DNA from: Sulfurospirillum_A sp029027265
GTDB taxonomy: Bacteria > Campylobacterota > Campylobacteria > Campylobacterales > Sulfurospirillaceae
Reading direction: 5' to 3'
Length of the DNA stretch: 64,000 bases
Assembly (NCBI GenBank): GCA_029027265.1
Contig: CP093061.1
Location: forward strand, 2,356,001-2,420,000
Below are positions 34,552 to 43,909 of this stretch, in pieces. The notes beneath the pieces are model-generated. The model was not told the DNA's origin. It saw nothing but the letters and a program-made list of their open reading frames with translations, and made no database searches. Numbering within the stretch: the first letter of the stretch is position 1; each line of letters starts with the position of its first letter. The translations under genes were made by a program, and so were the position numbers.

Positions 34552-35172
34552 ATGATACCTCTTTTAGAAGTACAAAATCTTTCACACTCCTTTGAATACA
34601 ATCTTTTTTCTGATATAAATTTTACCTTGAACCAAAAAGAATCTATCTCTATTGTTGGTGTTAGTGGTAGTGGTAAATCTACACTTTTGCATATTTGTGC
34701 AACCTTATTAAAACCTAATTTGGGTAAAGTTAAACTTTTTGGAAAAGATTTATATAAGCAAAAAAATAGAGATATTTTAAAACTTAGACGTGAAGATGTG
34801 GGGATTATTTTTCAATCTCACTATCTTTTTAAAGGTTTTGATGCATTTGAAAACATTGAACTTGCAACTTTGTTAAATGGTACAGAGATAGACGATGAAC
34901 TTATGGAAAAACTTGGTATTACAAATGTACTTAAACAAAAAATAGGCGAACTCTCTGGTGGACAACAACAGCGAGTTTCTATTGCTCGTGTATTGTCAAA
35001 AAAACCAAAAATTATTTTTGCAGATGAACCAACAGGAAATTTGGATGGCAAAACAGCAAGTGAAGTTATGGATATTTTATTTGAATATATAGAACAAAAT
35101 GATGCTGCACTTCTTTTGGTAACACATGATAATGATTTGGCAAATAAAACTACCATAAAATGCAATCTTTAA
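34552..35172 (+). CDS. ABC transporter ATP-binding protein, LolD-like
   Basis: About 206 residues from ATG 34552 (GAAAGG just upstream; a GTG two codons earlier is possible). Walker A is GVSGSGKST, signature LSGGQQQR, Walker B IIFADEPTGNLD, H-loop THD. The E-P-T-G-N-L-D and the HSFEYNLFSDINF start match LolD/MacB-type ATPases for lipoprotein release; a LolC/E permease is not adjacent. Overlaps fliR by 13 nt. Confidence 0.8.
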   Translation: MIPLLEVQNLSHSFEYNLFSDINFTLNQKESISIVGVSGSGKSTLLHICATLLKPNLGKVKLFGKDLYKQKNRDILKLRREDVGIIFQSHYLFKGFDAFENIELATLLNGTEIDDELMEKLGITNVLKQKIGELSGGQQQRVSIARVLSKKPKIIFADEPTGNLDGKTASEVMDILFEYIEQNDAALLLVTHDNDLANKTTIKCNL

Positions 35173-35930
35173 TAGAGTTTATTGGACAAAACCAAGTTAT
35201 ACTTTTTCTATTGCTATTTACAAGACTTAGTGGTCTTTTTGCCTTTTTCCCATTTTTTTCGCATATGAAAATACCAATGTCTATTAAAACTGCTATGGTC
35301 TTTTTCATGGCTATATTTCTTTTTCCTCTTGCGACTTTACCTAATATAGAGTTTAGTGTTGCTGGAATATTTTTAGCATTAGTGAGTGAAATACTTTTAG
35401 GACTTATTGCTGGTCTTTTCTTGACTATTGTTTTTTCAATGCTTCAAATGGCTGGTATGAGTATATCTTTTGTTATGGGGTTTACAATGGCAAGTGTCAT
35501 GGACCCACAAACTGGTACATCATCACCTGTTATAAGTACTATTTTTACTATACTTGCATTGGTAGTGTTATTGGCTTTTAATGGACATCATTTGATGATA
35601 CTTTTTATTGTAGAGTCCTTGGAAATTTTACCTTTAGGTGGTTTTTATCCATCGCATAATATATGGGACTATCTTCTTGGAGCAGTTTCAAATATGTTTG
35701 TTTTTGGTTTTATACTTTCGTTTCCTATGGTTGGACTGTCTCTTTTAGCTGACATAGTTTTTGGAATGCTGATGAAGACTATGCCATCATTTAACCTTCT
35801 TGTTGTAGGTTTTCCTATAAAAATTATGGTTGCTTTTGTGGTTATGTTAACAGTGTTATCTTCAATTATGTTAATTTTTAAAAGAGAGATGTTAGAAGCG
35901 ATTAGTAAATTAAGCATACTTTTTATATAA
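35160..35930 (+). CDS. fliR: Flagellar type III export protein FliR
   Basis: 256 residues with about six helices. LLLFTRLSGLFAFFPFFSHMKIPMSIKTAMVFFMAIFLFP and the central GFTMASVMDPQTGTSSPVIS are FliR hallmarks. Part of the export gate (FliPQR) in the flagellar basal body. Overlaps the LolD-like gene, so expressed from the same transcript. Confidence 0.92.
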   Translation: MQSLIEFIGQNQVILFLLLFTRLSGLFAFFPFFSHMKIPMSIKTAMVFFMAIFLFPLATLPNIEFSVAGIFLALVSEILLGLIAGLFLTIVFSMLQMAGMSISFVMGFTMASVMDPQTGTSSPVISTIFTILALVVLLAFNGHHLMILFIVESLEILPLGGFYPSHNIWDYLLGAVSNMFVFGFILSFPMVGLSLLADIVFGMLMKTMPSFNLLVVGFPIKIMVAFVVMLTVLSSIMLIFKREMLEAISKLSILFI

Positions 35931-35986
35931 ACCTAATCTATTTTGTACTAAAATGATATAATTATTCTAAATTTAGGAGTTACATT

Positions 35987-37597
35987 ATGCATTTTCTTCT
36001 TGTAAATAAAAACCCAGCGGTATCAAGACTTATCACACTTAGTGTGGAAAAACTTGGATTTGAGATAGACGAAACAGTTTCATTTGAAGAGTTACCATTG
36101 GAAAGTTATGACATTGTTTTTGTGGATTATGAACAATATGATGAGATTACAATAGATGAGCAAAGAGAGTCTGGACTTACTCAGTATTTTGTATGCATAT
36201 CTCCAAGAGGAGAAGCTAAACCTGAGAATATAAACTCTCTTTTAGAAAAACCATTTCTTCCAACAGATTTTATAGATTTAGTTTCAAAAATAGAGGCTGA
36301 AAATAGTGACGAAGTACCAGAAATAGATGATGAACTAGAAACTTCTAGTAATGAGAATGAAGAAAAGTTTGACAATATAAATTTAGAAGATGAAGAGACT
36401 GCAATGGATTTGGACTTAGATAGTATTGAGCTAGAGAGTTTAGATGAACTTGATACAGAAGATGAAGAAGAATCTGAACTAGACTTAAATAGTTTAGAAG
36501 AGGAAGTTGCAAAAGTAGATGATAATGAAATGAGTTTGGATGATGCACGAGAAGATAAAGATTTAAAACTTGATGAAGAGGATAGTGATGAGGAACTCGA
36601 ATTAGACGAAGAGATGTTAAACAAAAATAAAGAAGAGGATAGCGAAGACGAGTTAGACTCAGTTTTAGATAGTGAAGATATAGATGAAGTTAAACAACTT
36701 TTAGAAGATGATAGTGATGAAAATTTTGAGCTAGATGAACCTGAAGTTACAAGTGATATAGATGAAGGTTTAAGTGAAGCATTAAAAAATATTGATATTC
36801 AAAAATCTGATGAAGATAAAGAGAGTGAAGAAGATGTTGAAAAAGAGATAGCTAAAAAGTTAGAACTTGATGAAGAATCTGATGAAGAATCTGATGAAGA
36901 TGAAGTAGAAAAAGATGAGTCAGACGAAGAGGTAGAGCTTGATGAAAAATCTGGTGAAGATAAAGTAGAAAAAGATGAGTCAGACGAAGAGGTAGAACTT
37001 GATGAAGAATCTGATGAGGATGAGGAATTAGTTTTAGAGAGTGAAACTAACCTAGAAGATGAAGAACCAAAACTTGAGCAAAAACCTACTGAAGAGATGG
37101 ATGCAGAAGATGAACCTACAGCAGATGAACCAGAAGAAGAGAGTTTTGAAAAGGACGATTCAGACGTGAGTGAGCTTGAAGCGCAAATGGCATCAATAAA
37201 AATTGAAGATGATTTGAAACTTCATGAAGATAACGATGATGATGAAGAGGAAATTGAAAAACTAGATGAAAATTTAGAAGATACTTCAGTTGAAGATTTA
37301 GAGATAACATTAGATACACTTTTAGAAGAGAGTGAAACTACAAATAGTACGGTTTCTTCAATAGGAGAGATACAAGAGGGCGACCTTTTAAGAGCACTCA
37401 GTAGCGAAGAAGTAACTTGTGCAACAGGAAATGAAGTGAAAGAAGAAATTCAACCTAAAAATTCATCGAGCATAGAAGAAGAGATTCAAGCCAAAGTTAG
37501 CCAAAGTGTAAAAAAAGCTTTAGAAGATAGTTCTATAAAAGAGGCATTAAAAGGTATGAGAGTAAATGTATCTATAACATTTGAAGAGGACAACTAA
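35987..37597 (+). CDS. Highly acidic protein with an N-terminal receiver-like domain
   Basis: 536 residues. Residues 1-105 look like a receiver fold (HFLLVNKNPAVSRLITLSVEKLGF.., YDIVFVDYEQY, a late LLEKPFLPTDF Lys-Pro) but the usual acidic triad is incomplete. From about 105 to 450 the chain is Asp/Glu-dominated with short LDEESDEE-type repeats, including one 60-bp tandem duplication. The C-terminus (SQSVKKALEDSSIKEALKGMRVNVSITFEE) is ordered again. It lies between fliR and gmk; I know no function. It could be a scaffold or a flagellum-linked regulator. Confidence 0.7.
   Translation: MHFLLVNKNPAVSRLITLSVEKLGFEIDETVSFEELPLESYDIVFVDYEQYDEITIDEQRESGLTQYFVCISPRGEAKPENINSLLEKPFLPTDFIDLVSKIEAENSDEVPEIDDELETSSNENEEKFDNINLEDEETAMDLDLDSIELESLDELDTEDEEESELDLNSLEEEVAKVDDNEMSLDDAREDKDLKLDEEDSDEELELDEEMLNKNKEEDSEDELDSVLDSEDIDEVKQLLEDDSDENFELDEPEVTSDIDEGLSEALKNIDIQKSDEDKESEEDVEKEIAKKLELDEESDEESDEDEVEKDESDEEVELDEKSGEDKVEKDESDEEVELDEESDEDEELVLESETNLEDEEPKLEQKPTEEMDAEDEPTADEPEEESFEKDDSDVSELEAQMASIKIEDDLKLHEDNDDDEEEIEKLDENLEDTSVEDLEITLDTLLEESETTNSTVSSIGEIQEGDLLRALSSEEVTCATGNEVKEEIQPKNSSSIEEEIQAKVSQSVKKALEDSSIKEALKGMRVNVSITFEEDN
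36897..37016 (+). repeat. 60-bp tandem duplication in the acidic gene
   Basis: Two adjacent 60-base units (36897-36956 and 36957-37016) differ at a few positions; each encodes a VEKDESDEEVELDE-type block. In-frame, so copy-number change would keep the protein readable. Confidence 0.85.
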
Positions 37598-37599
37598 AG

Positions 37600-38208
37600 G
37601 TGAGAGGTGGAATGCTGATTATATCAGGGCCTAGTGGTTCTGGTAAGAGTTCTTTGATGAATGAAATGTTTAAGAAAATAGATGATATTTATTTTTCTAT
37701 CTCTACAACTACAAGAGTTAAGAGGGAAGGTGAAGCTGAGGGAGTAGATTACCACTATATCACAAAAAAAGAGTTTAAAAGTGATATTGAAGAGGGTCTT
37801 TTTTTAGAGTGGGCAAAAGTTCACGATAACTATTATGGAACATCTTTAAAACCTATATTAAAATCTTTACATGATGGTAAATTAGTGGTTTTTGATATAG
37901 ATGTTCAAGGACATAAGATTGCACGTGAGAAGTTTGGAGATGCTATAACCTCTGTTTTTTTAACAACACCAAACCAAGATGAGTTGAGTAAGAGACTAAA
38001 AAACCGTGGAACTGATTGTGATGAAGTGATAGAAAAACGCATAAGCAATGCAGTCTCTGAGATGACAAGAATCAGAGAGTATAATTATGTTCTAATTAAT
38101 GATAATTTTAAAAAAACATTAGAAAAACTTACTGCTATTGCTATGTCTTCAAGATGTAGAGTATACTCAATTGATACGGAAGAATTCATAAGTTCTTGGG
38201 TAAGCTAG
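37600..38208 (+). CDS. gmk: Guanylate kinase
   Basis: About 202 residues from GTG 37600, or 198 from ATG 37612, which has GAGAGGTGG upstream. P-loop GPSGSGKSS, then STTTRVKREGE and GVDYHYI (GMP binding) and the lid region. Phosphorylates GMP to GDP. The acidic gene ends 2 nt upstream; tatA and argS follow. Confidence 0.95.
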   Translation: MRGGMLIISGPSGSGKSSLMNEMFKKIDDIYFSISTTTRVKREGEAEGVDYHYITKKEFKSDIEEGLFLEWAKVHDNYYGTSLKPILKSLHDGKLVVFDIDVQGHKIAREKFGDAITSVFLTTPNQDELSKRLKNRGTDCDEVIEKRISNAVSEMTRIREYNYVLINDNFKKTLEKLTAIAMSSRCRVYSIDTEEFISSWVS

Positions 38209-38270
38209 ATTAAGAAAATAATGATATAATAGCCAAATTAAATTTTATAGAAAAAACACAAGGAGATAGT

Positions 38271-38501
38271 ATGGGCGTTCCTAGTATGCCAGAACTACTG
38301 ATAATCTTAGCAATCGTTGTATTGCTTTTTGGAGCAAAAAAGATTCCAGATCTTGCTAAAGGTATTGGTAAAGGTATTAAGAGTTTTAGAAGTGAAATGA
38401 AAGAAGATGAAGTAGTAGCTGACAAACCAGTTGATGAAAAAATCGAAAAATCAGAAGAGACTGTATCTGCTAAAAAAGTAGAAGAGACTAAAGAAGCATA
38501 A
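38271..38501 (+). CDS. tatA: Sec-independent translocase TatA
   Basis: 76 residues: one N-terminal helix (PELLIILAIVVLLFGAKKIPDLAKGIGKGI, with the F-G-x-K-K-(I/L)-P hinge) and an amphipathic, acidic tail. Works with TatC to export folded proteins such as the Rieske protein PetA (twin-Arg signal) encoded in this window. AAGGAGA precedes the start. Confidence 0.95.
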   Translation: MGVPSMPELLIILAIVVLLFGAKKIPDLAKGIGKGIKSFRSEMKEDEVVADKPVDEKIEKSEETVSAKKVEETKEA

Positions 38502-38506
38502 ATTAG

Positions 38507-40093
38507 ATGAAAAAACGTGTCATACAAGCGGTAAGAGACGAACTACAGCGTGAGTTTATTCTAGAAAAGCCAAAAGATTTATCTTTTGGTCACTACGCAA
38601 CACCAATAGCATTTTCCCTTGCAAAAGAGCTTAGAAAATCCCCGATGGTTATAGCAGATGAATTATGCAAAAAATTTGAAAATAGCGTTATATTTAAAGA
38701 GGTTACATCTGTAAAAGGGTATATAAACTTCAAACTTAGCGAAGAGTTTTTAGATGAGTATGCATCATGGGCTTTAACAAACGAAAATGATTTTGCAAAG
38801 TCAGATAAAAACGAGTCAATACTCCTTGAGTATGTAAGTGCAAACCCTACAGGACCACTTCATATTGGGCATGCTAGAGGGGCTATTCTTGGTGATTCAC
38901 TTTATCGTATAGGAAATCACTTAGGCTATAAAATTACAAGCGAATATTACGTAAATGATGCAGGAAGCCAAATGGCAATGCTCGGACTCTCTATTTTTCT
39001 TGCAGGACGCGAAAATGTTTTAAAAATAGAAACAGAGTGGCCAGAAGAGTATTATCGTGGTGATTATATAGTTGATTTGGCTTATGAAGCTAGCGAAGAG
39101 TTAGGTGCCGTTATCTTTGAAGATGAGAAGAACATAGAGCAACTCTCTATTTGGGGCAAAGATAAGATGGTAGAGCTTATAAAGTCAAACCTTGCTGATG
39201 TTGGTATAGAGTTTGAACAGTTTGTAAGTGAAAAATCTTTGTATAACAAATGGGATGATAGCTTTAAAAAGCTTGAAGACTCTGATAAAACTTTCATTGA
39301 GGGTGGCAAAACTTGGATTCGTTCAACTGATTTTGGCGATGAAAAAGATAGAGTAGTTATCCGTGAAGATGGACGTCCAACTTACTTGGCAGGTGATGTT
39401 ATCTATCACGATAATAAATACCAAAGAGGCTATGACCGCTACATAAATATTTGGGGTGCTGATCATCATGGTTATATTTCTCGTGTAAAAGCAGCTATAA
39501 ACTTTTTGGGTTATGATGAGAAAAAGTTAGAAGTTATTTTGGCTCAAATGGTTGCTCTTCTTAAAGGTGGTGAGCCTTATAAAATGAGTAAGCGTGCTGG
39601 TAACTTTATTTTGATGAGTGATGTTGTTAAAGATGTTGGAAGTGATGCTCTTAGATTTGTATTTTTAAGCAAAAAGAGTGATACACATTTAGATTTTGAT
39701 GTAGATATGTTCAAACAAGAAGATAGTTCAAATCCAATATTTTACATAAATTATGCACACGCTAGAATAAATCAAGTATTTAAAAAGAGTGGAAAAACTC
39801 TTGAAAATATAAAAAATGTTAAGCTTGAAAATTTAAATGATGATGGGGCAAATCTTCTTTATAGTGCACTTCTTCTTCCTGAAGTCCTTGAAGATGCTTT
39901 TGAATCACGTCAACTGCAAAAAGTAACAGAGTACCTAAAAACTCTCTCAGCAAGTCTACATAAGTTTTACAATGAAAACAGAGTTGTAGGTAAAAAAGAT
40001 GAAGAGAAATTTTTGAAACTATTTGCTATGGTAGGAGTGAGTATAAGAGTAGGATTAAGTCTTATAGGTATAGAAGCAAAGAATAAAATGTAA
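38507..40093 (+). CDS. argS: Arginyl-tRNA synthetase
   Basis: 528 residues, class I. The HIGH motif is in GPLHIGHARGAILGD, the KMSK loop in PYKMSKRAGNF, and the C-terminal DALR-type anticodon domain is present (..ANLLYSALLLPEVLEDAF..). The N-terminal Add1 domain is short, as in other Campylobacterota. Starts 5 nt after tatA. Confidence 0.96.
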   Translation: MKKRVIQAVRDELQREFILEKPKDLSFGHYATPIAFSLAKELRKSPMVIADELCKKFENSVIFKEVTSVKGYINFKLSEEFLDEYASWALTNENDFAKSDKNESILLEYVSANPTGPLHIGHARGAILGDSLYRIGNHLGYKITSEYYVNDAGSQMAMLGLSIFLAGRENVLKIETEWPEEYYRGDYIVDLAYEASEELGAVIFEDEKNIEQLSIWGKDKMVELIKSNLADVGIEFEQFVSEKSLYNKWDDSFKKLEDSDKTFIEGGKTWIRSTDFGDEKDRVVIREDGRPTYLAGDVIYHDNKYQRGYDRYINIWGADHHGYISRVKAAINFLGYDEKKLEVILAQMVALLKGGEPYKMSKRAGNFILMSDVVKDVGSDALRFVFLSKKSDTHLDFDVDMFKQEDSSNPIFYINYAHARINQVFKKSGKTLENIKNVKLENLNDDGANLLYSALLLPEVLEDAFESRQLQKVTEYLKTLSASLHKFYNENRVVGKKDEEKFLKLFAMVGVSIRVGLSLIGIEAKNKM

Positions 40094-40114
40094 AAGTGGG
40101 AGTTATTCCCACTT
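40094..40114 (+). terminator. Hairpin after argS
   Basis: AAGTGGGA (40094-40101) pairs with TCCCACTT (40107-40114). No U-run follows, so termination would be weak or Rho-assisted. Confidence 0.55.
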
Positions 40115-40181
40115 AACTACCAATTTATATACAATTGATACATAGGCCTTTTATAACAATAAAACTTTTTTCAATTTTAAA

Positions 40182-41019
40182 GGGAGTGTAATAAATTCTG
40201 TGTCAACACCTAATTTTTCCTAAGATTGTATCATAAATTTAAAGCATCTTTCAACCTATCTTTAAAATGAATATTAAGCTGTGAGATAGTGAGACTCCAA
40301 TTTCTGATTGGCATAGTCCACTTTCTTTCAGCATTTTGTATCCCAGCGAATAGTAATTTTAGAAAGCTATTATCGTTAGGAAATGCACCTTTTGTTTTAG
40401 TCAGCATTCTAAATTGTCTATGAACTGATTCAATGATATTAGTAGTATAAATTACTCTTCTAATAGGCTCTGCATACTTAAAATAGTTAGATAAATTATC
40501 CCACTTATTTCTCCAAGACTCAAACACAATAGGGTATTTTTTACCCCATTTTTCTTCTAATTTATCGAGTTTAAATTCAGCTTCTTCTTTAGTAAAAGCT
40601 TGATAAACTTTCTTTAATTCATTAGCAAATTGTTTTTGGTATTGAGAACCTACATATTTTAAGCTATTACGGATTTGATGAACTATACAGAGTTGAACTT
40701 CTGTCTCTGGGAATACTGCATTTATAGCTTCAGGAAAGCCTTTAAGTCCATCTACTGATGCTATGAGTATATCTTCTACTCCACGGTTCTGCAAGTCAGT
40801 AAGTACCTGTAACCAAAACTTAGCTCCTTCACTCTCATTGAGATAAAGTCCTAATATCTCTTTTTTACCTTCAAGGTTTACTCCAAGAACTGTATAAAAA
40901 GCTTTTGAGACATATTGACCTTCATCTCTTACTTTGTAGTGAATTACATCAAGATAAACAAATGGATATATTGAGTCTAGAGGTCTTTTCTTCCACTCTT
41001 CAAGCTTTGGTACCTGAAT
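40182..41019 (-). pseudogene. IS256-family transposase, 5'-truncated, with one IS end
   Basis: The outer end near 40182 (GGGAGTGTAATAAATTCTGT) looks like an IS256 terminus. The reading frame to 40231 keeps ..KLEEWKKRPLDSIYPFVYLDVIHYKVR (first Asp), IASVDGLKGFPEAI (second Asp) and TTNIIESVHRQFRMLTK (Glu), but the first third of the protein is missing and no start codon is available before 40794. The fragment stops at about 41012-41020, at a CCTGAATTCAGG palindrome, against the chemoreceptor fragment. Confidence 0.8.
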
Positions 41020-41921
41020 TCAGGTCGCAAGTCCAATCAGGATTAAAAGAAAACATTGATTCACTTGAAAGCATAAATACACAAAACCAACATGTAGAAA
41101 AGAATATATCTGAAATGAAACAGAATACTGAACAAGTTATATCTTCTTCAGAAAAAATTACTCAAACAGCAAGTTTATCAAGAGAGACTTCTGAACATCT
41201 AGGCAAAAGTATGGATGAAATAGGCAGTGTTGTTGGTTTAATAAAAGATATATCTGACCAAACAAATTTACTTGCACTAAATGCAGCAATTGAAGCAGCA
41301 CGTGCAGGAGAACATGGACGTGGTTTTGCAGTTGTCGCAGATGAAGTAAGAAGTCTTGCTGAAAGAACACAAAAAGCGACAGCAGAGATAGAAATGAATA
41401 TAAATATCCTAAAACAAAATTCAACAACTATGATTGAAAATACACAAACACTTGAAACTTTATCAAACGAGTCTATTAAAACTCTTAATGAATTTTCAAT
41501 TGAATTTTCAAATCTAAGCTCTGAAATAAGTAGTATTCGTGAAGAAAATAGGTCAACAACAAATAGTATCTTTTTAGAATTGGCAAAACTAGATCATTTT
41601 GTTTATAAACTCAAAGGCTATACAGCAGTAATTGAAGAACATGAAAATGAAGAATTTGTAACACATAAAGATTGTAGATTAGGTCTTTGGTACACAGGAA
41701 AAGCAAAAGAGATATTTGGAGATACTTCTACATACAAAAAAATGGAAGCACCACACTCAATAGTTCATGATGAAATAAAAAAAGCATATATACTTTCACG
41801 CTCGGATAAACAGAATAATACAAATGAAATAATAAATTCATTTAATAATTCTGAAAAATCAAGTGAAAACCTATTTTCTCTTATGAATGAACTACTAAAA
41901 GATACAGACAATATAATATAA
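41020..41921 (+). pseudogene. Chemoreceptor (MCP signalling plus CZB zinc domain), 5'-truncated
   Basis: The frame keeps a helical region, then the MCP hairpin tip ISDQTNLLALNAAIEAARAGEHGRGFAVVADEVRSLAERT, and a C-terminal CZB domain (HFVYKLKGYTAV..CRLGLWYTGKAKEIFG..HSIVHDEIKKA) with the expected His/Cys zinc ligands. Everything before ..PEFRSQVQSG is lost at the IS256 junction, including any sensor and membrane helix, and no proper start exists. CZB receptors sense zinc or oxidants. Confidence 0.8.
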
Positions 41922-42023
41922 TTTAAGAATGACACTTTTTAGGCACTTTTTTTTGCTAAGATAAAGTGTATAAAAGAAATAATGTAACATTCTTATGCTA
42001 AAATAATGACATTAGAATTGCAT

Positions 42024-42037
42024 TTGACCTAGGTCAA
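42024..42037. promoter_or_regulatory. CRP/FNR-like palindrome upstream of petABC
   Basis: TTGACCTAGGTCAA is a perfect 14-bp palindrome with the 5-4-5 layout of CRP/FNR-family sites (compare TTGAT-N4-ATCAA). It lies 115 bp before petA. Regulator unknown. Confidence 0.5.
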
Positions 42038-42072
42038 GCATTTTCTTTAAGCAATTGAGATAAAATAAATTA

Positions 42073-42129
42073 AAATCTAAATTATGCAATAGTACTACTT
42101 TAGTAGTCACTATTATATAATTTAGATTT
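42073..42129 (+). promoter_or_regulatory. Long hairpin in the petABC leader
   Basis: AAATCTAAATTAT (42073-42085) is perfectly complementary to ATAATTTAGATTT (42117-42129); inside, ATAGT..CTAC pairs with GTAG..ACTAT around a TTTA loop. It ends 22 bases before petA. Could stabilise or attenuate the mRNA. Confidence 0.65.
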
Positions 42130-42151
42130 AAACTACACGAAAGGAATAAGA

Positions 42152-42661
42152 ATGGCAGTTAAGCAAAGTAGAAGAGACTTTCTTGGCATGGCATTTGGTG
42201 GCGTTGCTGCTGTTGGTGGTGTTATATCACTAGTAGCAATGAAGAAGACTTGGGATCCACTCCCAAGTGTACAAGCCGCTGGATTTACCACAGTCGACCT
42301 CTCTCCACTAGAAGATGGAGAGCTAATGACAACACAATGGAGAGGTAAGCCGATTTTTGTCTTGAAAAAATCAGCAGATATAAAGAAGAATGAGAGCAGA
42401 GATGTAGTAGTGGGCAATGCTAACTATACTGTTATAGTTGCACTCTGTACGCATCTTGGATGTATACCAACTTGGGCGCCATCATCAAAGCAGTTTAAAT
42501 GTGCTTGTCATGGTGGAGAGTTTGATGCAAGCGGGATAAACACTTTTGGTCCTCCTCCTAGTCCTATGGTTATACCACCATTTAAGATAGATGGTATGAA
42601 GCTTGTTTTGGGTGAAGAAGGTCCAGAATACAAAAAACTTGTAGCAAAAGTGCAGGGGTAA
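42152..42661 (+). CDS. petA: Rieske iron-sulfur protein of the cytochrome bc complex
   Basis: 169 residues. A twin-arginine anchor (QSRRDFLGMAFGGVAAVGGV) is followed by the cluster-binding motifs CTHLGC (ligands Cys99, His101) and CACHGG (ligands Cys117, His120), with Cys104 and Cys119 placed for the disulfide. First gene of petABC; carries electrons from quinol to cytochrome c1 in the periplasm. Confidence 0.95.
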   Translation: MAVKQSRRDFLGMAFGGVAAVGGVISLVAMKKTWDPLPSVQAAGFTTVDLSPLEDGELMTTQWRGKPIFVLKKSADIKKNESRDVVVGNANYTVIVALCTHLGCIPTWAPSSKQFKCACHGGEFDASGINTFGPPPSPMVIPPFKIDGMKLVLGEEGPEYKKLVAKVQG

Positions 42662-42664
42662 AAC

Positions 42665-43909
42665 ATGGCAGAAATAACAAAAGCTAATGGCATTGGTGAT
42701 TGGTTTGACCAACGTTTAGCAACAAAAAAATTAGCAAAAGTGATGATGACGGAGTATTGGATTCCTAAAGATATCAACTTTTTGTGGGCAATGGGTGTTG
42801 TTTTAGTAGTTCTATTTAAGATTCTTATCATAACTGGAATTTTTCTTTTAATGTACTACAAACCAGATGTAAACTTAGCATTTGATAGTGTAAACTACAC
42901 AATCATGCAAGAAGTTGAGTACGGATGGTTATGGAGACATATGCACGGTGTTGCCGCGTCTATGATATTTTTAGTTATCTATATACATATGTTTACAGGT
43001 ATTTACTACGGCTCTTACAAAAAAGGTCGTGAGATGATTTGGCTAACAGGAATGGCTCTTTTTGGTATGTTCTCAGCTGAAGCATTTAGTGGATACATGT
43101 TACCTTGGGGACAGATGAGTTACTGGGCTGCACAGGTTATAACTAACCTATTTGGTGGTATTCCAGTTATTGGTGATGCTCTTGTTGTTTGGATTCGTGG
43201 TGACTTTACGGTTGCTGATGCAACTCTAACAAGATTTTTTATGTTACATGTGTTTTTACTTCCTTTAGTAATTATCATGCTTATTGTAGTTCACTTTTAC
43301 TCTTTAAGAATACCTCATGTAAATAATCAAGAGGGTATAGATATTGATTTTGATAAGGAAGCTGAAACTTACTTAGCAGGAAATAAAAAAGATTCAAAAG
43401 TTGTTCCTTTTTGGCCGGTCTTTTTAGCTAAAGATTTCTTTGTTGTAGGAATTGCAATGATAATTTTCTTTTATCTCACTTTCTATCACTTCAACTTTGC
43501 AATGGACCCAATTAACTTTGAACCAGCAAATTCTATGAAAACACCAGCTCATATCTATCCTGAGTGGTATTTCTTATGGAGTTATGAAGTTCTAAGAGGT
43601 TTCTTCTTTGATATTGCTGGAATGGCAGCTATGGACATAGGGCTTGCTGCATTTGGTTTTGCTAATGTTGCTTTTATGCTGATTCCTTTCTTAGATCGTG
43701 ATCCTAGCGTTAAACCAGCTCATAAACGTCCTCTTTTCAAAATTTGGTTCTGGTTACTTCTTATAGATATGATAGTTCTTACAGTCTATGGTAAGCTTCC
43801 TCCACTAGGTATTAATACTTACATTGGATTTGGAGCTGCGGTCATGTTCTTAGTTCTATTTGCAGTTCTTCCATTCGTAACCAAAAAAGATGCAGGGGGT
43901 GCAAAATGA
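42665..43909 (+). CDS. petB: Cytochrome b of the bc complex
   Basis: 414 residues. W-R-H-M-H-G-V-A-A-S and H-V-F-L-L-P carry heme ligands; the Qo motif is PEWYF (in HIYPEWYFLWSYEVLRG). About eight to nine helices, so the b6 and subunit IV parts are fused. Its stop overlaps petC by 4 nt. Confidence 0.95.
   Translation: MAEITKANGIGDWFDQRLATKKLAKVMMTEYWIPKDINFLWAMGVVLVVLFKILIITGIFLLMYYKPDVNLAFDSVNYTIMQEVEYGWLWRHMHGVAASMIFLVIYIHMFTGIYYGSYKKGREMIWLTGMALFGMFSAEAFSGYMLPWGQMSYWAAQVITNLFGGIPVIGDALVVWIRGDFTVADATLTRFFMLHVFLLPLVIIMLIVVHFYSLRIPHVNNQEGIDIDFDKEAETYLAGNKKDSKVVPFWPVFLAKDFFVVGIAMIIFFYLTFYHFNFAMDPINFEPANSMKTPAHIYPEWYFLWSYEVLRGFFFDIAGMAAMDIGLAAFGFANVAFMLIPFLDRDPSVKPAHKRPLFKIWFWLLLIDMIVLTVYGKLPPLGINTYIGFGAAVMFLVLFAVLPFVTKKDAGGAK

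Noticed and set aside
36181..36624. Serine-rich minus-strand frame
   Set aside because: It is the antisense of the Asp/Glu-rich codons of the acidic gene; composition explains the open frame.
40905..41019. N-terminal extension of the chemoreceptor frame
   Set aside because: It is antisense to the IS256 transposase and has no receptor-like sequence.
25379..41942. Shared 14-mer ATGACACTTTTTAG at 25379 and 41929 as an IS end
   Set aside because: Similarity does not extend beyond the 14 bases and no second end is visible at 41.9 kb; possible solo terminus but unsupported.
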